A stretch of 64,000 nt of DNA, from the NCBI RefSeq assembly GCF_947487515.1, contig NZ_CANKWO010000001.1, positions 310,001 through 374,000 on the forward strand. The letters are read 5' to 3'. This stretch comes from an uncultured Litoreibacter sp. (GTDB taxonomy: Bacteria; Pseudomonadota; Alphaproteobacteria; Rhodobacterales; Rhodobacteraceae). Under the pieces are notes generated by a model. It made no database searches. It was not told where the DNA came from and saw only the letters and a list, made by a program, of their open reading frames with translations. Shown piece after piece: positions 19,544 through 26,189 of this stretch (the stretch's first letter is position 1; every line of letters starts with the position of its first letter). Both the position numbers and the translations under genes were made by a program.

Positions 19544-20857
19544 ATGAATTTCACCCGATCCGACTTCCCCGACGGCTTCCTGTTTGCCGCAGCGACTTCT
19601 GCCTATCAGATCGAAGGTCACGGCTTTGGCGGCGCGGGCCGCACCCATTGGGACGATTTCGCCGCGACCCCTGGAAATGTCTTGCGCGGGGACCATGGCG
19701 CCATCGCCTGCGATCACTATCACCGCTATGAAGACGACTTGGATTTGATGGAAGGAATGGGCCTTGATGCCTATCGGTTCTCGACCTCATGGGCCCGTGT
19801 TTTACCCGAGGGCCGAGGGCAGCCAAACCCGCAAGGCCTTGATTTCTATGACCGTCTTGTGGATGCAATGCTGGAGCGCAACCTGAAGCCAATGGCCACG
19901 CTTTACCATTGGGAACTGCCATCCACACTTGCGGATCTAGGCGGGTGGCGGAACCCCGATTTGCCCAAATGGTTCGCCGACTACACCCGTGTCATTATGG
20001 ACCGGATTGGTGATCGCCTGTATTCGGTGGCCCCAGTTAATGAACCGTGGTGCGTCGGGTGGCTCAGCCATTTCTTGGGTCAACATGCCCCCGGAGTGCG
20101 CGACATCAGGGCAACCGCCCACGCGATGCACCACATCCTTTGCGCCCATGGCCGCGCGGTTGAAGTCTTGCGCGACTTGAACATCAGCAATGTCGGCGCG
20201 GTGTGCAACTTTGAGTACGCCCACCCCGCAACGCAGAGCGCGGCCGACATAAAGGCCGCCGCCCTTTATGACGGGTATTACAACCGTTTCTTCATTGGGG
20301 GACTGTTCAAAGGAGCCTACCCCGAGAACGTCATGCAAGGCCTAGAGCCACATATGCCAAAGGGCTGGCAAGATGACTTTCCCCTGATTGGTCAGAAACT
20401 CGACTGGCTGGGGTTAAACTACTATACCTGTAAAAGAATCTCAGCCAACACAGAGGCTTGGCCGTCCCACAGCGAAGTCGAAGGACCGCTGGATAAAACG
20501 CAAATGGGCTGGGAAATCCACCCCGAGGGATTGCATCATTTCCTGACATGGGTGAGCCAAACCCACACCGGCGATCTGCCGCTCTATGTAACAGAAAATG
20601 GCATGGCCAACCCAGATGTTCTGGCCACAGCTGATACTCCCCGCATGGATTATCTGAACCAGCATCTGGATGCCGCCCGCCGCGCAATTGCCGATGGTGC
20701 GCCGCTGAAGGGCTACACTTTTTGGTCCTTGCTGGACAATTATGAGTGGGCTTTGGGCTATGAAAAGCGCTTCGGTTTGGTTCACGTTGACTTCGAGACG
20801 CTTGAACGCACGCCCAAAGCCTCTTACCACGCGCTATCAAAAGCCCTGAAAGCGTAA
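19544..20857 (+). CDS. Beta-glucosidase, GH1
   Basis: A retaining glycoside hydrolase of 437 residues that releases glucose from beta-glucosides. FAAATSAYQIEG is the GH1 N-terminal signature. The acid/base is E167 in the NEPW motif and the nucleophile is E351 in YVTENG. No signal peptide, so it is cytoplasmic. It begins 12 bases after the regulator stop and four bases before glucokinase. Its presence beside an alpha-glucoside transporter suggests the locus handles mixed glucosides. Confidence 0.93.
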   Translation: MNFTRSDFPDGFLFAAATSAYQIEGHGFGGAGRTHWDDFAATPGNVLRGDHGAIACDHYHRYEDDLDLMEGMGLDAYRFSTSWARVLPEGRGQPNPQGLDFYDRLVDAMLERNLKPMATLYHWELPSTLADLGGWRNPDLPKWFADYTRVIMDRIGDRLYSVAPVNEPWCVGWLSHFLGQHAPGVRDIRATAHAMHHILCAHGRAVEVLRDLNISNVGAVCNFEYAHPATQSAADIKAAALYDGYYNRFFIGGLFKGAYPENVMQGLEPHMPKGWQDDFPLIGQKLDWLGLNYYTCKRISANTEAWPSHSEVEGPLDKTQMGWEIHPEGLHHFLTWVSQTHTGDLPLYVTENGMANPDVLATADTPRMDYLNQHLDAARRAIADGAPLKGYTFWSLLDNYEWALGYEKRFGLVHVDFETLERTPKASYHALSKALKA

Positions 20858-20861
20858 CGAT

Positions 20862-21863
20862 ATGAGCCGCCCCGCCGACATCTATTCCCTTGTTGCCGAC
20901 ATTGGCGGCACCAACACGCGCGTGGCCTTGGCTGAGGGCACCCGCCTGCTCACCGATACTGTCACCCGCTATGCGAATAAGGATTACGCAGGGCTTGAGG
21001 CCGTTCTAAGCGCCTACATCGACGCCCAAAAGGTTACGTGCAAAGGCGCCTGTGTGGCACTGGCCGGTCCCGTCACAGACGGGCGCGGGGTTATGACCAA
21101 TCTAAATTGGGAAATAGACGAGGTGACTTTGGCACGGGCCACCGGATCAAACGCCGCCTATCTTTTGAACGACTTGCAAGCGCAGGGCCATGCCTTGGGA
21201 TCCCTTCCCGAGGGCGCGGTAAGCCAATTGGTGTCAGGGCAAACGCCCCGCCCGCTCGACAGCCAAACCAAGCTGGTGATTGGCGTTGGCACCGGCTTCA
21301 ATGTCGCCCCTGTTTATGAAACACGCGGCGGGCGCCACGTCCCCCCGTCTGAAAGCGGGCATTCAAATCTGCCGGTCCGGAATGCGCAAGAGCTGCGTCT
21401 GGCCCAACACTTCGAGACAACTCATGGATTTCCGGCGATAGAGGACATGCTGTCAGGGCGCGGGTTAGAGCGTATCTACACATGGATTGGCATCGAAGCC
21501 GGAGAGCCTCGCGATGCCAGCGCTGCGGAGATCATGGCAGGGTTCGAGAATGGCACCGATGCGCGGGCGCGCGCGGCAGCAGGCATGTTCGTACAAATGT
21601 TGGGCACGGTCGCGGGTAACCTGGCGCTCATTCATTTGCCGTTCGGGGGGGTGTATTTCTCCGGCGGTGTTGCCCGTGCTTTGGCCAAGCATTTTGGCCC
21701 TCTTGGATTCGAACACTCCTTCCGCGACAAAGGCCGCTTTGCCCAGTTCATGGCACAGTTTGACGTGGGGGTGATCGAGGACGATTTTGCGGCCCTCACT
21801 GGCTGCGCAAACTATCTGGCGGCCGTTGAAAAAAGCCCGAACAATGGGCCTTCACAGGTGTGA
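20862..21863 (+). CDS. glk: Glucokinase
   Basis: Phosphorylates glucose with ATP to glucose 6-phosphate. The 333-residue protein has the ATP-binding DIGGTNTRVAL near its start (13-23), VALAGPV, and VGTGFNVAPV in the second lobe, typical of bacterial Glk rather than ROK kinases. It completes the path from glucoside uptake through hydrolysis to the Entner-Doudoroff genes nearby. The stop codon lies inside the first arm of a strong hairpin. Confidence 0.92.
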   Translation: MSRPADIYSLVADIGGTNTRVALAEGTRLLTDTVTRYANKDYAGLEAVLSAYIDAQKVTCKGACVALAGPVTDGRGVMTNLNWEIDEVTLARATGSNAAYLLNDLQAQGHALGSLPEGAVSQLVSGQTPRPLDSQTKLVIGVGTGFNVAPVYETRGGRHVPPSESGHSNLPVRNAQELRLAQHFETTHGFPAIEDMLSGRGLERIYTWIGIEAGEPRDASAAEIMAGFENGTDARARAAAGMFVQMLGTVAGNLALIHLPFGGVYFSGGVARALAKHFGPLGFEHSFRDKGRFAQFMAQFDVGVIEDDFAALTGCANYLAAVEKSPNNGPSQV

Positions 21864-21879
21864 AACCGTTTTCACACCT
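21856..21879 (+). terminator. Hairpin at the end of the glk operon
   Basis: A ten-base perfect stem, AGGTGTGAAA with TTTCACACCT around a four-base loop, spans the glk stop codon. It is followed by TATT rather than a long T run, so it may be an imperfect terminator or an mRNA-stabilising hairpin. Confidence 0.5.
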
Positions 21880-21938
21880 TATTCACACCCACTAAGCCAT
21901 TGATTTAAAGCAATTAAAATTACCCACCTAACGCAGCG

Positions 21939-21968
21939 TTAACTAAACTCTTGCTCGAGACATATAGT
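21939..21968 (+). promoter_or_regulatory. Candidate promoter for a structured RNA
   Basis: TTAACT at 21939-21944 and TATAGT at 21963-21968 are separated by 18 bases, a fair sigma-70 match. There is no open reading frame downstream on this strand before the convergent gene. Transcription would start near 21975, exactly before a set of hairpins. Confidence 0.4.
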
Positions 21969-21974
21969 TTGGAG

Positions 21975-22136
21975 CAGAGTTTCTACAGAAGCGGAGAGTG
22001 AGCCGCTTTGTTTTAGTACCAAACTCTACTTGACGCCCGGCGGCGCTGCTCTCGACGAGGATTACCCCTTTGCAGGCCGCCGGGCACGACAACCCAAGAT
22101 GGCGCATCGGTGTGTCCCCACACCTCCCCAGTTTTT
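21975..22136 (+). ncRNA. Candidate small RNA with nested hairpins
   Basis: A gene-free stretch with dense pairing. AGAGTTT (21976-21982) pairs with AAACTCT (22021-22027) and encloses AAGCGG/CCGCTT (21989-21994, 22003-22008). GCCCGGCGGC (22035-22044) pairs with GCCGCCGGGC (22076-22085), a ten-base GC helix. GGTGTG/CACACC (22109-22124) is followed after seven bases by a run of five T, a possible terminator. I could not match it to tmRNA, 6S, SRP or RNase P by eye. The 3' end is uncertain. Confidence 0.4.
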
Positions 22137-22153
22137 GCGCTTGAACCTAAGAG

Positions 22154-22185
22154 CCCTCTTGCACTGTTCTCCCTGAGCAAGAGGG
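22154..22185. terminator. Hairpin between convergent transcripts
   Basis: CCCTCTTGC (22154-22162) pairs perfectly with GCAAGAGGG (22177-22185). The 14-base loop contains CUCCC, a sequence that can pair with ribosome sites. It may terminate the monooxygenase transcript from the other side, though no long T run is seen on either strand. Confidence 0.4.
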
Positions 22186-22201
22186 TCACTGGTGCCCTCG
22201 C

Positions 22202-23392
22202 CTACCCGTCTGACTTATAGCCGTAGATCCAGTCTTGCTGACGATGAACCGTTGTAACAGACAGCCGTGAAGCAATTGCCATTGGGCCATAGGTCATCAA
22301 TTGCCCTAGCATGGATCGTTGATGAAACATGCGCGCGTTCCGTGCGGATCGGTCCTGCACCCGCGTCACACGCGGCTTTCGCCCCCCCTCGTATCGTAGC
22401 AAGGCTTGCGAAATGTCCGAAGTGTGCTCCAGCTCATCAGCCAACACCACCGCGTCCTCCAACGCCATAACCGCACCTTGCGCCATTGAAGGCAGCATTG
22501 GATGTGCCGCATCTCCCAGCAATGTCACAGGCCCGTCGCACCAAGAGGCCAAAGGCGGCCGCCCGAATAGCGCCCAGCGGAACATTCCCTCGGACGCCCT
22601 CAGAACGGATGTCAAACAAGGCTGCCAGTCGCCAAAATCCTTCAATGCGTCCTCCCTCTTTCCAGGGATCGACCATCCTTCTTCTTGCCAGTCGTTTTGC
22701 TCGACGATCCCCACGAAGTTCACGTGACTGCCGCCGCGCACCCGTGTCGTCACCGCATGTTTTCCGCGCCCCGCCCAGATCACGCCATAGGGCGGCGGCG
22801 CGTCATCCCCCAAGGCCGCGACAGGCACCACAGTCCGCCACGCCACCTGACCGGTAAAGCGCGCACGGTCCGCCCCGTTCATCTGATTGCGAATGACCGA
22901 ACGCACACCGTCCGCGCCGACCAGCACATCACCGAAGACGCGGTCGCCCCGCTCCAGATAGACCGAGGCCCCGCCCCGTTCGCGCACATATCCGGTTATT
23001 TTTGCATTTGTGCGCACCCGCGCAGTGGCCTGCGCCCGGAGCGCTTGCAGCAGCCCGTTGTGCAGGTCTGCGCGGTGAATTTGCACAAACCGCTGCCCCC
23101 AGCGATCCTGCGCATAGCCCTTCATCGGCAGGCGAAACACCCGCCGGTTTGAGCGCCCCATGCGCAGCTCAATGGCTTCCGGCTCAAACAATGCGTCTTC
23201 TATCAATGGCACGACCCCAAGCCGCTCCAACACCGCCATGCCGTTGGGGCTGATCTGTAGCCCCGCACCGACTTCCGTCATTTGAGGGGCTTGCTCCAAG
23301 ACCTCGACGTCCCAGCCGTTGCGGGCCAAAGCCAGCCCACAGGCCAATCCGCCAATACCGCCGCCTGCAATTACTGCGCGTCTTGTCGTCAT
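22202..23392 (-). CDS. FAD-dependent monooxygenase (salicylate hydroxylase-like)
   Basis: A flavoprotein aromatic hydroxylase of 396 residues. The FAD dinucleotide fold is AVIAGGGIGGLACGLALARNGWDVEVLE (GxGxxG), the DG motif is VGADGVRSVIR, and the second FAD site is VTLLGDAAHPMLPSMAQGA. I start at the ATG at 23392, since the frame upstream is not conserved-looking. It is close to 3-hydroxybenzoate 6-hydroxylase and salicylate 1-monooxygenase; the substrate is not fixed by sequence. No aromatic ring-cleavage gene is adjacent. It is divergent from the YcaQ-like gene. Confidence 0.88.
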   Translation of the reverse strand: MTTRRAVIAGGGIGGLACGLALARNGWDVEVLEQAPQMTEVGAGLQISPNGMAVLERLGVVPLIEDALFEPEAIELRMGRSNRRVFRLPMKGYAQDRWGQRFVQIHRADLHNGLLQALRAQATARVRTNAKITGYVRERGGASVYLERGDRVFGDVLVGADGVRSVIRNQMNGADRARFTGQVAWRTVVPVAALGDDAPPPYGVIWAGRGKHAVTTRVRGGSHVNFVGIVEQNDWQEEGWSIPGKREDALKDFGDWQPCLTSVLRASEGMFRWALFGRPPLASWCDGPVTLLGDAAHPMLPSMAQGAVMALEDAVVLADELEHTSDISQALLRYEGGRKPRVTRVQDRSARNARMFHQRSMLGQLMTYGPMAIASRLSVTTVHRQQDWIYGYKSDG

Positions 23393-23495
23393 GAATTTCG
23401 CCACCCGATTAGTTTTGCCGAAAGATACGCAGGATACGGGTGGCGCGAAAGACCTTGACTGCGCATAGTGGCAAAACACCGCTCGGAGCCGCTCA

Positions 23496-24689
23496 ATGCC
23501 ATTGCCCCAAATACCGCTTTCCACCGTGCGCCTTCACCACATGGCGCGCCACCGCCTGTGCGAAGCCCCAACCGGCACCGCGAAAGGCAGCGACCTGCAT
23601 CAATTGATGCAAGACCTGACCTTTGTGCAGCTCGACAGCATCAACACAGTGTCACGTGCCCATCACATGATCCTGCACGCAAGGCGCACCAATTACCGCC
23701 CTCGCGCGTTGGACAAGCTGATGTCCGACCGCTTGGCCTTTGAGCATTGGACCCATGATGCCTCCCTCATCGAGATGGAGAACTTCGCCCATTGGAAACT
23801 CAAGTTTGCCCGCGATGCGGTGATCGTAAAGGCCCGCTACAAGAACTGGCGACGCGACGGGTATGAAGAGAAGTTCAATACGGTCTTGCAACATATCGCA
23901 GACAACGGGCCTTGTTGCTCGTCAGACGTTGGCAAGGATGAAAAGAAGGGCTCTGGCGGGTGGTGGGATTGGCATCCGTCCAAAACCGCGCTGGAATATC
24001 TTTGGCGGGCGGGCAAGCTATCGGTCACGCACCGCAAAGGGTTTCGCAAGTTTTACGACCTGACGGAACGGGTCATCCCAAAGGCCCATCTGGCGGCAAG
24101 CTTCACGCCGGAAGAAACCATTGACCATGCCTGCGCCACCGCCTTGGACAAGCTCGGTTTTGCGACCTCCGGTGAAATAGCCGCATTTTGGGACATGATT
24201 ACCCCCGCCGAGGCCAAGGCGTGGTGCGCCGCGCAGCTGGCCGCGGGTGATCTGGTTGAGGTCGAGCTGCAAACCGCCCAAGGCGGCAAGCCGCGTCGGT
24301 CCTTCATGCGCCCGACGACGCTGGATACCCCTTTGCCCGAACCCACCAAACGTATCCGCATCCTGTCTCCCTTTGATCCCGCACTGAGGGACCGCAAACG
24401 CACCGAGCGTTTGTTCGGTTTTCACTACCGCATCGAAGTTTTCGTGCCCGCCCCCAAACGCCAATACGGCTACTATGTGTTCCCCGTTCTGGAGGGCGAT
24501 CGCCTGATCGGGCGCATCGACATGAAGGCGGACCGCGCCCGCGATACTATGGCCGTGCGCGCCTTCTGGCCTGAAAGCGGCGTCAAACTGGGCACTGGGC
24601 GTATCAAAGCCCTCAGCACAGCGATTGAGCGCAGTACGCGGCTCGCGGATGTCACAGATGTGGACTACGCCGCCGATTGGCTACGCTAG
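23496..24689 (+). CDS. YcaQ/AlkX-type DNA interstrand-crosslink glycosylase
   Basis: A winged-helix DNA glycosylase of the HTH_42 family, 397 residues. E. coli YcaQ unhooks interstrand crosslinks and removes bulky N7-alkyl bases. The catalytic QxD motif is Q45-L46-D47 in VQLDSINTVSRAHH. Other family stretches are GGWWDWHPSKTALEYLW and the C-terminal YYVFPVLEGDRLIGRIDMKADR. It is not obviously in an operon. Some relatives in antibiotic clusters give self-resistance (AlkZ, QxQ); the QxD form here supports the housekeeping type. Confidence 0.88.
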   Translation: MPLPQIPLSTVRLHHMARHRLCEAPTGTAKGSDLHQLMQDLTFVQLDSINTVSRAHHMILHARRTNYRPRALDKLMSDRLAFEHWTHDASLIEMENFAHWKLKFARDAVIVKARYKNWRRDGYEEKFNTVLQHIADNGPCCSSDVGKDEKKGSGGWWDWHPSKTALEYLWRAGKLSVTHRKGFRKFYDLTERVIPKAHLAASFTPEETIDHACATALDKLGFATSGEIAAFWDMITPAEAKAWCAAQLAAGDLVEVELQTAQGGKPRRSFMRPTTLDTPLPEPTKRIRILSPFDPALRDRKRTERLFGFHYRIEVFVPAPKRQYGYYVFPVLEGDRLIGRIDMKADRARDTMAVRAFWPESGVKLGTGRIKALSTAIERSTRLADVTDVDYAADWLR

Positions 24690-24746
24690 CTCTTGATCAC
24701 ATTGCCTTTTGCAGCGATGACTGCTGTACCATATTCGGAGGCACCA

Positions 24747-25391
24747 ATGACTGAGACCCAGCTACGAGAGCAGATTTGCATGCTCGCGAAATCCATGTTT
24801 GATCGCGGCCTGACAGGCGGCTCAACCGGCAATATCTCGGCCCGCACCGATGATGGTGGCTTGCTGGTCTCGCCGACGGGGACCTCCTTCGGGCGATTGG
24901 ACCCTGGTCGCCTGTCGCGCTTTGACGCCTCGGGCCAGCTGATCAGCGGTGACAAACCTACCAAAGAAATGCCACTCCACACTGCGTTCTACGATACACG
25001 TTCGACCGCAGGGGCCGTCGTTCATCTACATGCTTGCCATTCCGTGGCTTGGTCGATGATGCCCGATGTCGACGAAGACAACTTCCTGCCCCCCCTGACG
25101 CCCTATGCCATCATGAAACTGGGCAAGGTCAAACTGCTGCCCTTCTTCCTGCCGGGTGATCCACAGATGGGGGAAGCCGTGCGCGGCTTGGCGGGGAAAC
25201 GCACAGCCGTCATGCTGGCCAACCACGGGCCGGTGGTGGCCGGTAAGGACATTGAGGCCGCCTGCAACGCGATTGAAGAGCTGGAGGACACCGCCCGTTT
25301 GGCAATCATGATGCGCGGCTTTGACGCCAACGCCCTGAGCCCGCAGCAGGTCCAAAACCTTGTTACGAAGTTTGACGTGCAGTGGGACTGA
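24747..25391 (+). CDS. otnC: 3-oxo-tetronate 4-phosphate decarboxylase-like class II aldolase
   Basis: A class II aldolase/adducin-fold enzyme of 214 residues. The start is the ATG at 24747 with GGAGG five bases upstream. It shows GGSTGNISAR, the HLHACHS zinc ligands and the third ligand in MLANHGPVV. In four-carbon acid sugar use, OtnC decarboxylates 3-oxo-tetronate 4-phosphate to dihydroxyacetone phosphate. The pairing with an otnI-like gene two bases downstream supports this. The kinase (otnK) and dehydrogenase (ltnD) are not in the window, so the pathway would be split. L-fuculose phosphate aldolase-type activity is the alternative. Confidence 0.8.
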   Translation: MTETQLREQICMLAKSMFDRGLTGGSTGNISARTDDGGLLVSPTGTSFGRLDPGRLSRFDASGQLISGDKPTKEMPLHTAFYDTRSTAGAVVHLHACHSVAWSMMPDVDEDNFLPPLTPYAIMKLGKVKLLPFFLPGDPQMGEAVRGLAGKRTAVMLANHGPVVAGKDIEAACNAIEELEDTARLAIMMRGFDANALSPQQVQNLVTKFDVQWD

Positions 25392-25393
25392 AG

Positions 25394-26158
25394 ATGGAGT
25401 TCTCTGCGAACCTTGGCTTTTTGTGGGATGAGCTGCCACTGCCGGACGCAATCCGAAAGGCCAAAGATGCAGGTTTTTCCGCCGTCGAGCTGCACTGGCC
25501 CTATGCCACCCCATCCGCGGATGTTCGCGCAGCATTGGCCGACACCGGCCTGCCCTGTTTGGGGTTGAACACACAACGCGGTGACGTCAGCGCCGGCGAC
25601 AATGGCTGCGCAGCCATCCCGGGGCGCGAAGCCGAGGCGCGCCGATACATTGACGAAGCGCTGGCCTATGCACGCGATATCGGCGCGATGAGTGTTCACG
25701 TCATGGCAGGGTTCACCGACCGAAGCCCCGCCTCTAAGGCCACTTTCGCGCAAAACCTGCGCTATGCCTGCACACAAGCGGCCCTGACCCAACGCACGAT
25801 CCTGATCGAGCCACTGAACACCCAAGACGCCAAAGGGTATCACATATCCACGGTTCCAGAAGCGCAAGATGTGCTGGCCAATGTTGACTTGCCGAACCTG
25901 AAAATCATGTTTGACTGCTATCACTTACAGATCATGCAGGGCAATTTGGCCCATCTGTTTGAAACCTGCCAAGCTCAGATCGGTCACGTGCAGTTTGCTG
26001 CAGTTCCAGGCCGCGGCGAGCCGGACACCGGAGAGATCAATTACCGGTGGTTATTGCCTGAGTTGACCCGATTGGGTTGGGCTGGGCCGTTTGGCGCAGA
26101 ATATAAGGCCCGCGGGACCACCGACAGTGGTTTGGGCTGGATGGATGACTACCGCTAG
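25394..26158 (+). CDS. otnI: Hydroxypyruvate isomerase-family protein (OtnI-like)
   Basis: A TIM-barrel isomerase of 254 residues in the Hyi/OtnI family. The start is the ATG at 25394, two bases after the otnC stop; a GTG at 25382 overlaps and is less likely. NLGFLWDELPLPDAI opens the barrel. ILIEPLNTQDAKGY and KIMFDCYHLQIMQG carry metal ligands (Glu, Asp, His), and the C-terminus has YKARG. OtnI isomerises 2-oxo- to 3-oxo-tetronate phosphates; Hyi interconverts hydroxypyruvate and tartronate semialdehyde. Context favours OtnI. Confidence 0.82.
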   Translation: MEFSANLGFLWDELPLPDAIRKAKDAGFSAVELHWPYATPSADVRAALADTGLPCLGLNTQRGDVSAGDNGCAAIPGREAEARRYIDEALAYARDIGAMSVHVMAGFTDRSPASKATFAQNLRYACTQAALTQRTILIEPLNTQDAKGYHISTVPEAQDVLANVDLPNLKIMFDCYHLQIMQGNLAHLFETCQAQIGHVQFAAVPGRGEPDTGEINYRWLLPELTRLGWAGPFGAEYKARGTTDSGLGWMDDYR

Positions 26159-26189
26159 GCTCCTGAGGATTACCCCCATCAACTTCGCC

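Noticed and set aside
21975-22136. Purine riboswitch, 6S RNA, tmRNA or SRP RNA
   Set aside because: The GTTTCTAC-like words are not in the right helical context, no downstream gene exists on this strand, and the conserved cores of the other RNAs are missing.
22202-23524. Longer version of the monooxygenase starting at 23524
   Set aside because: The extra 44 residues do not resemble the family and overlap the divergent promoter; the FAD motif sits right after the ATG at 23392.
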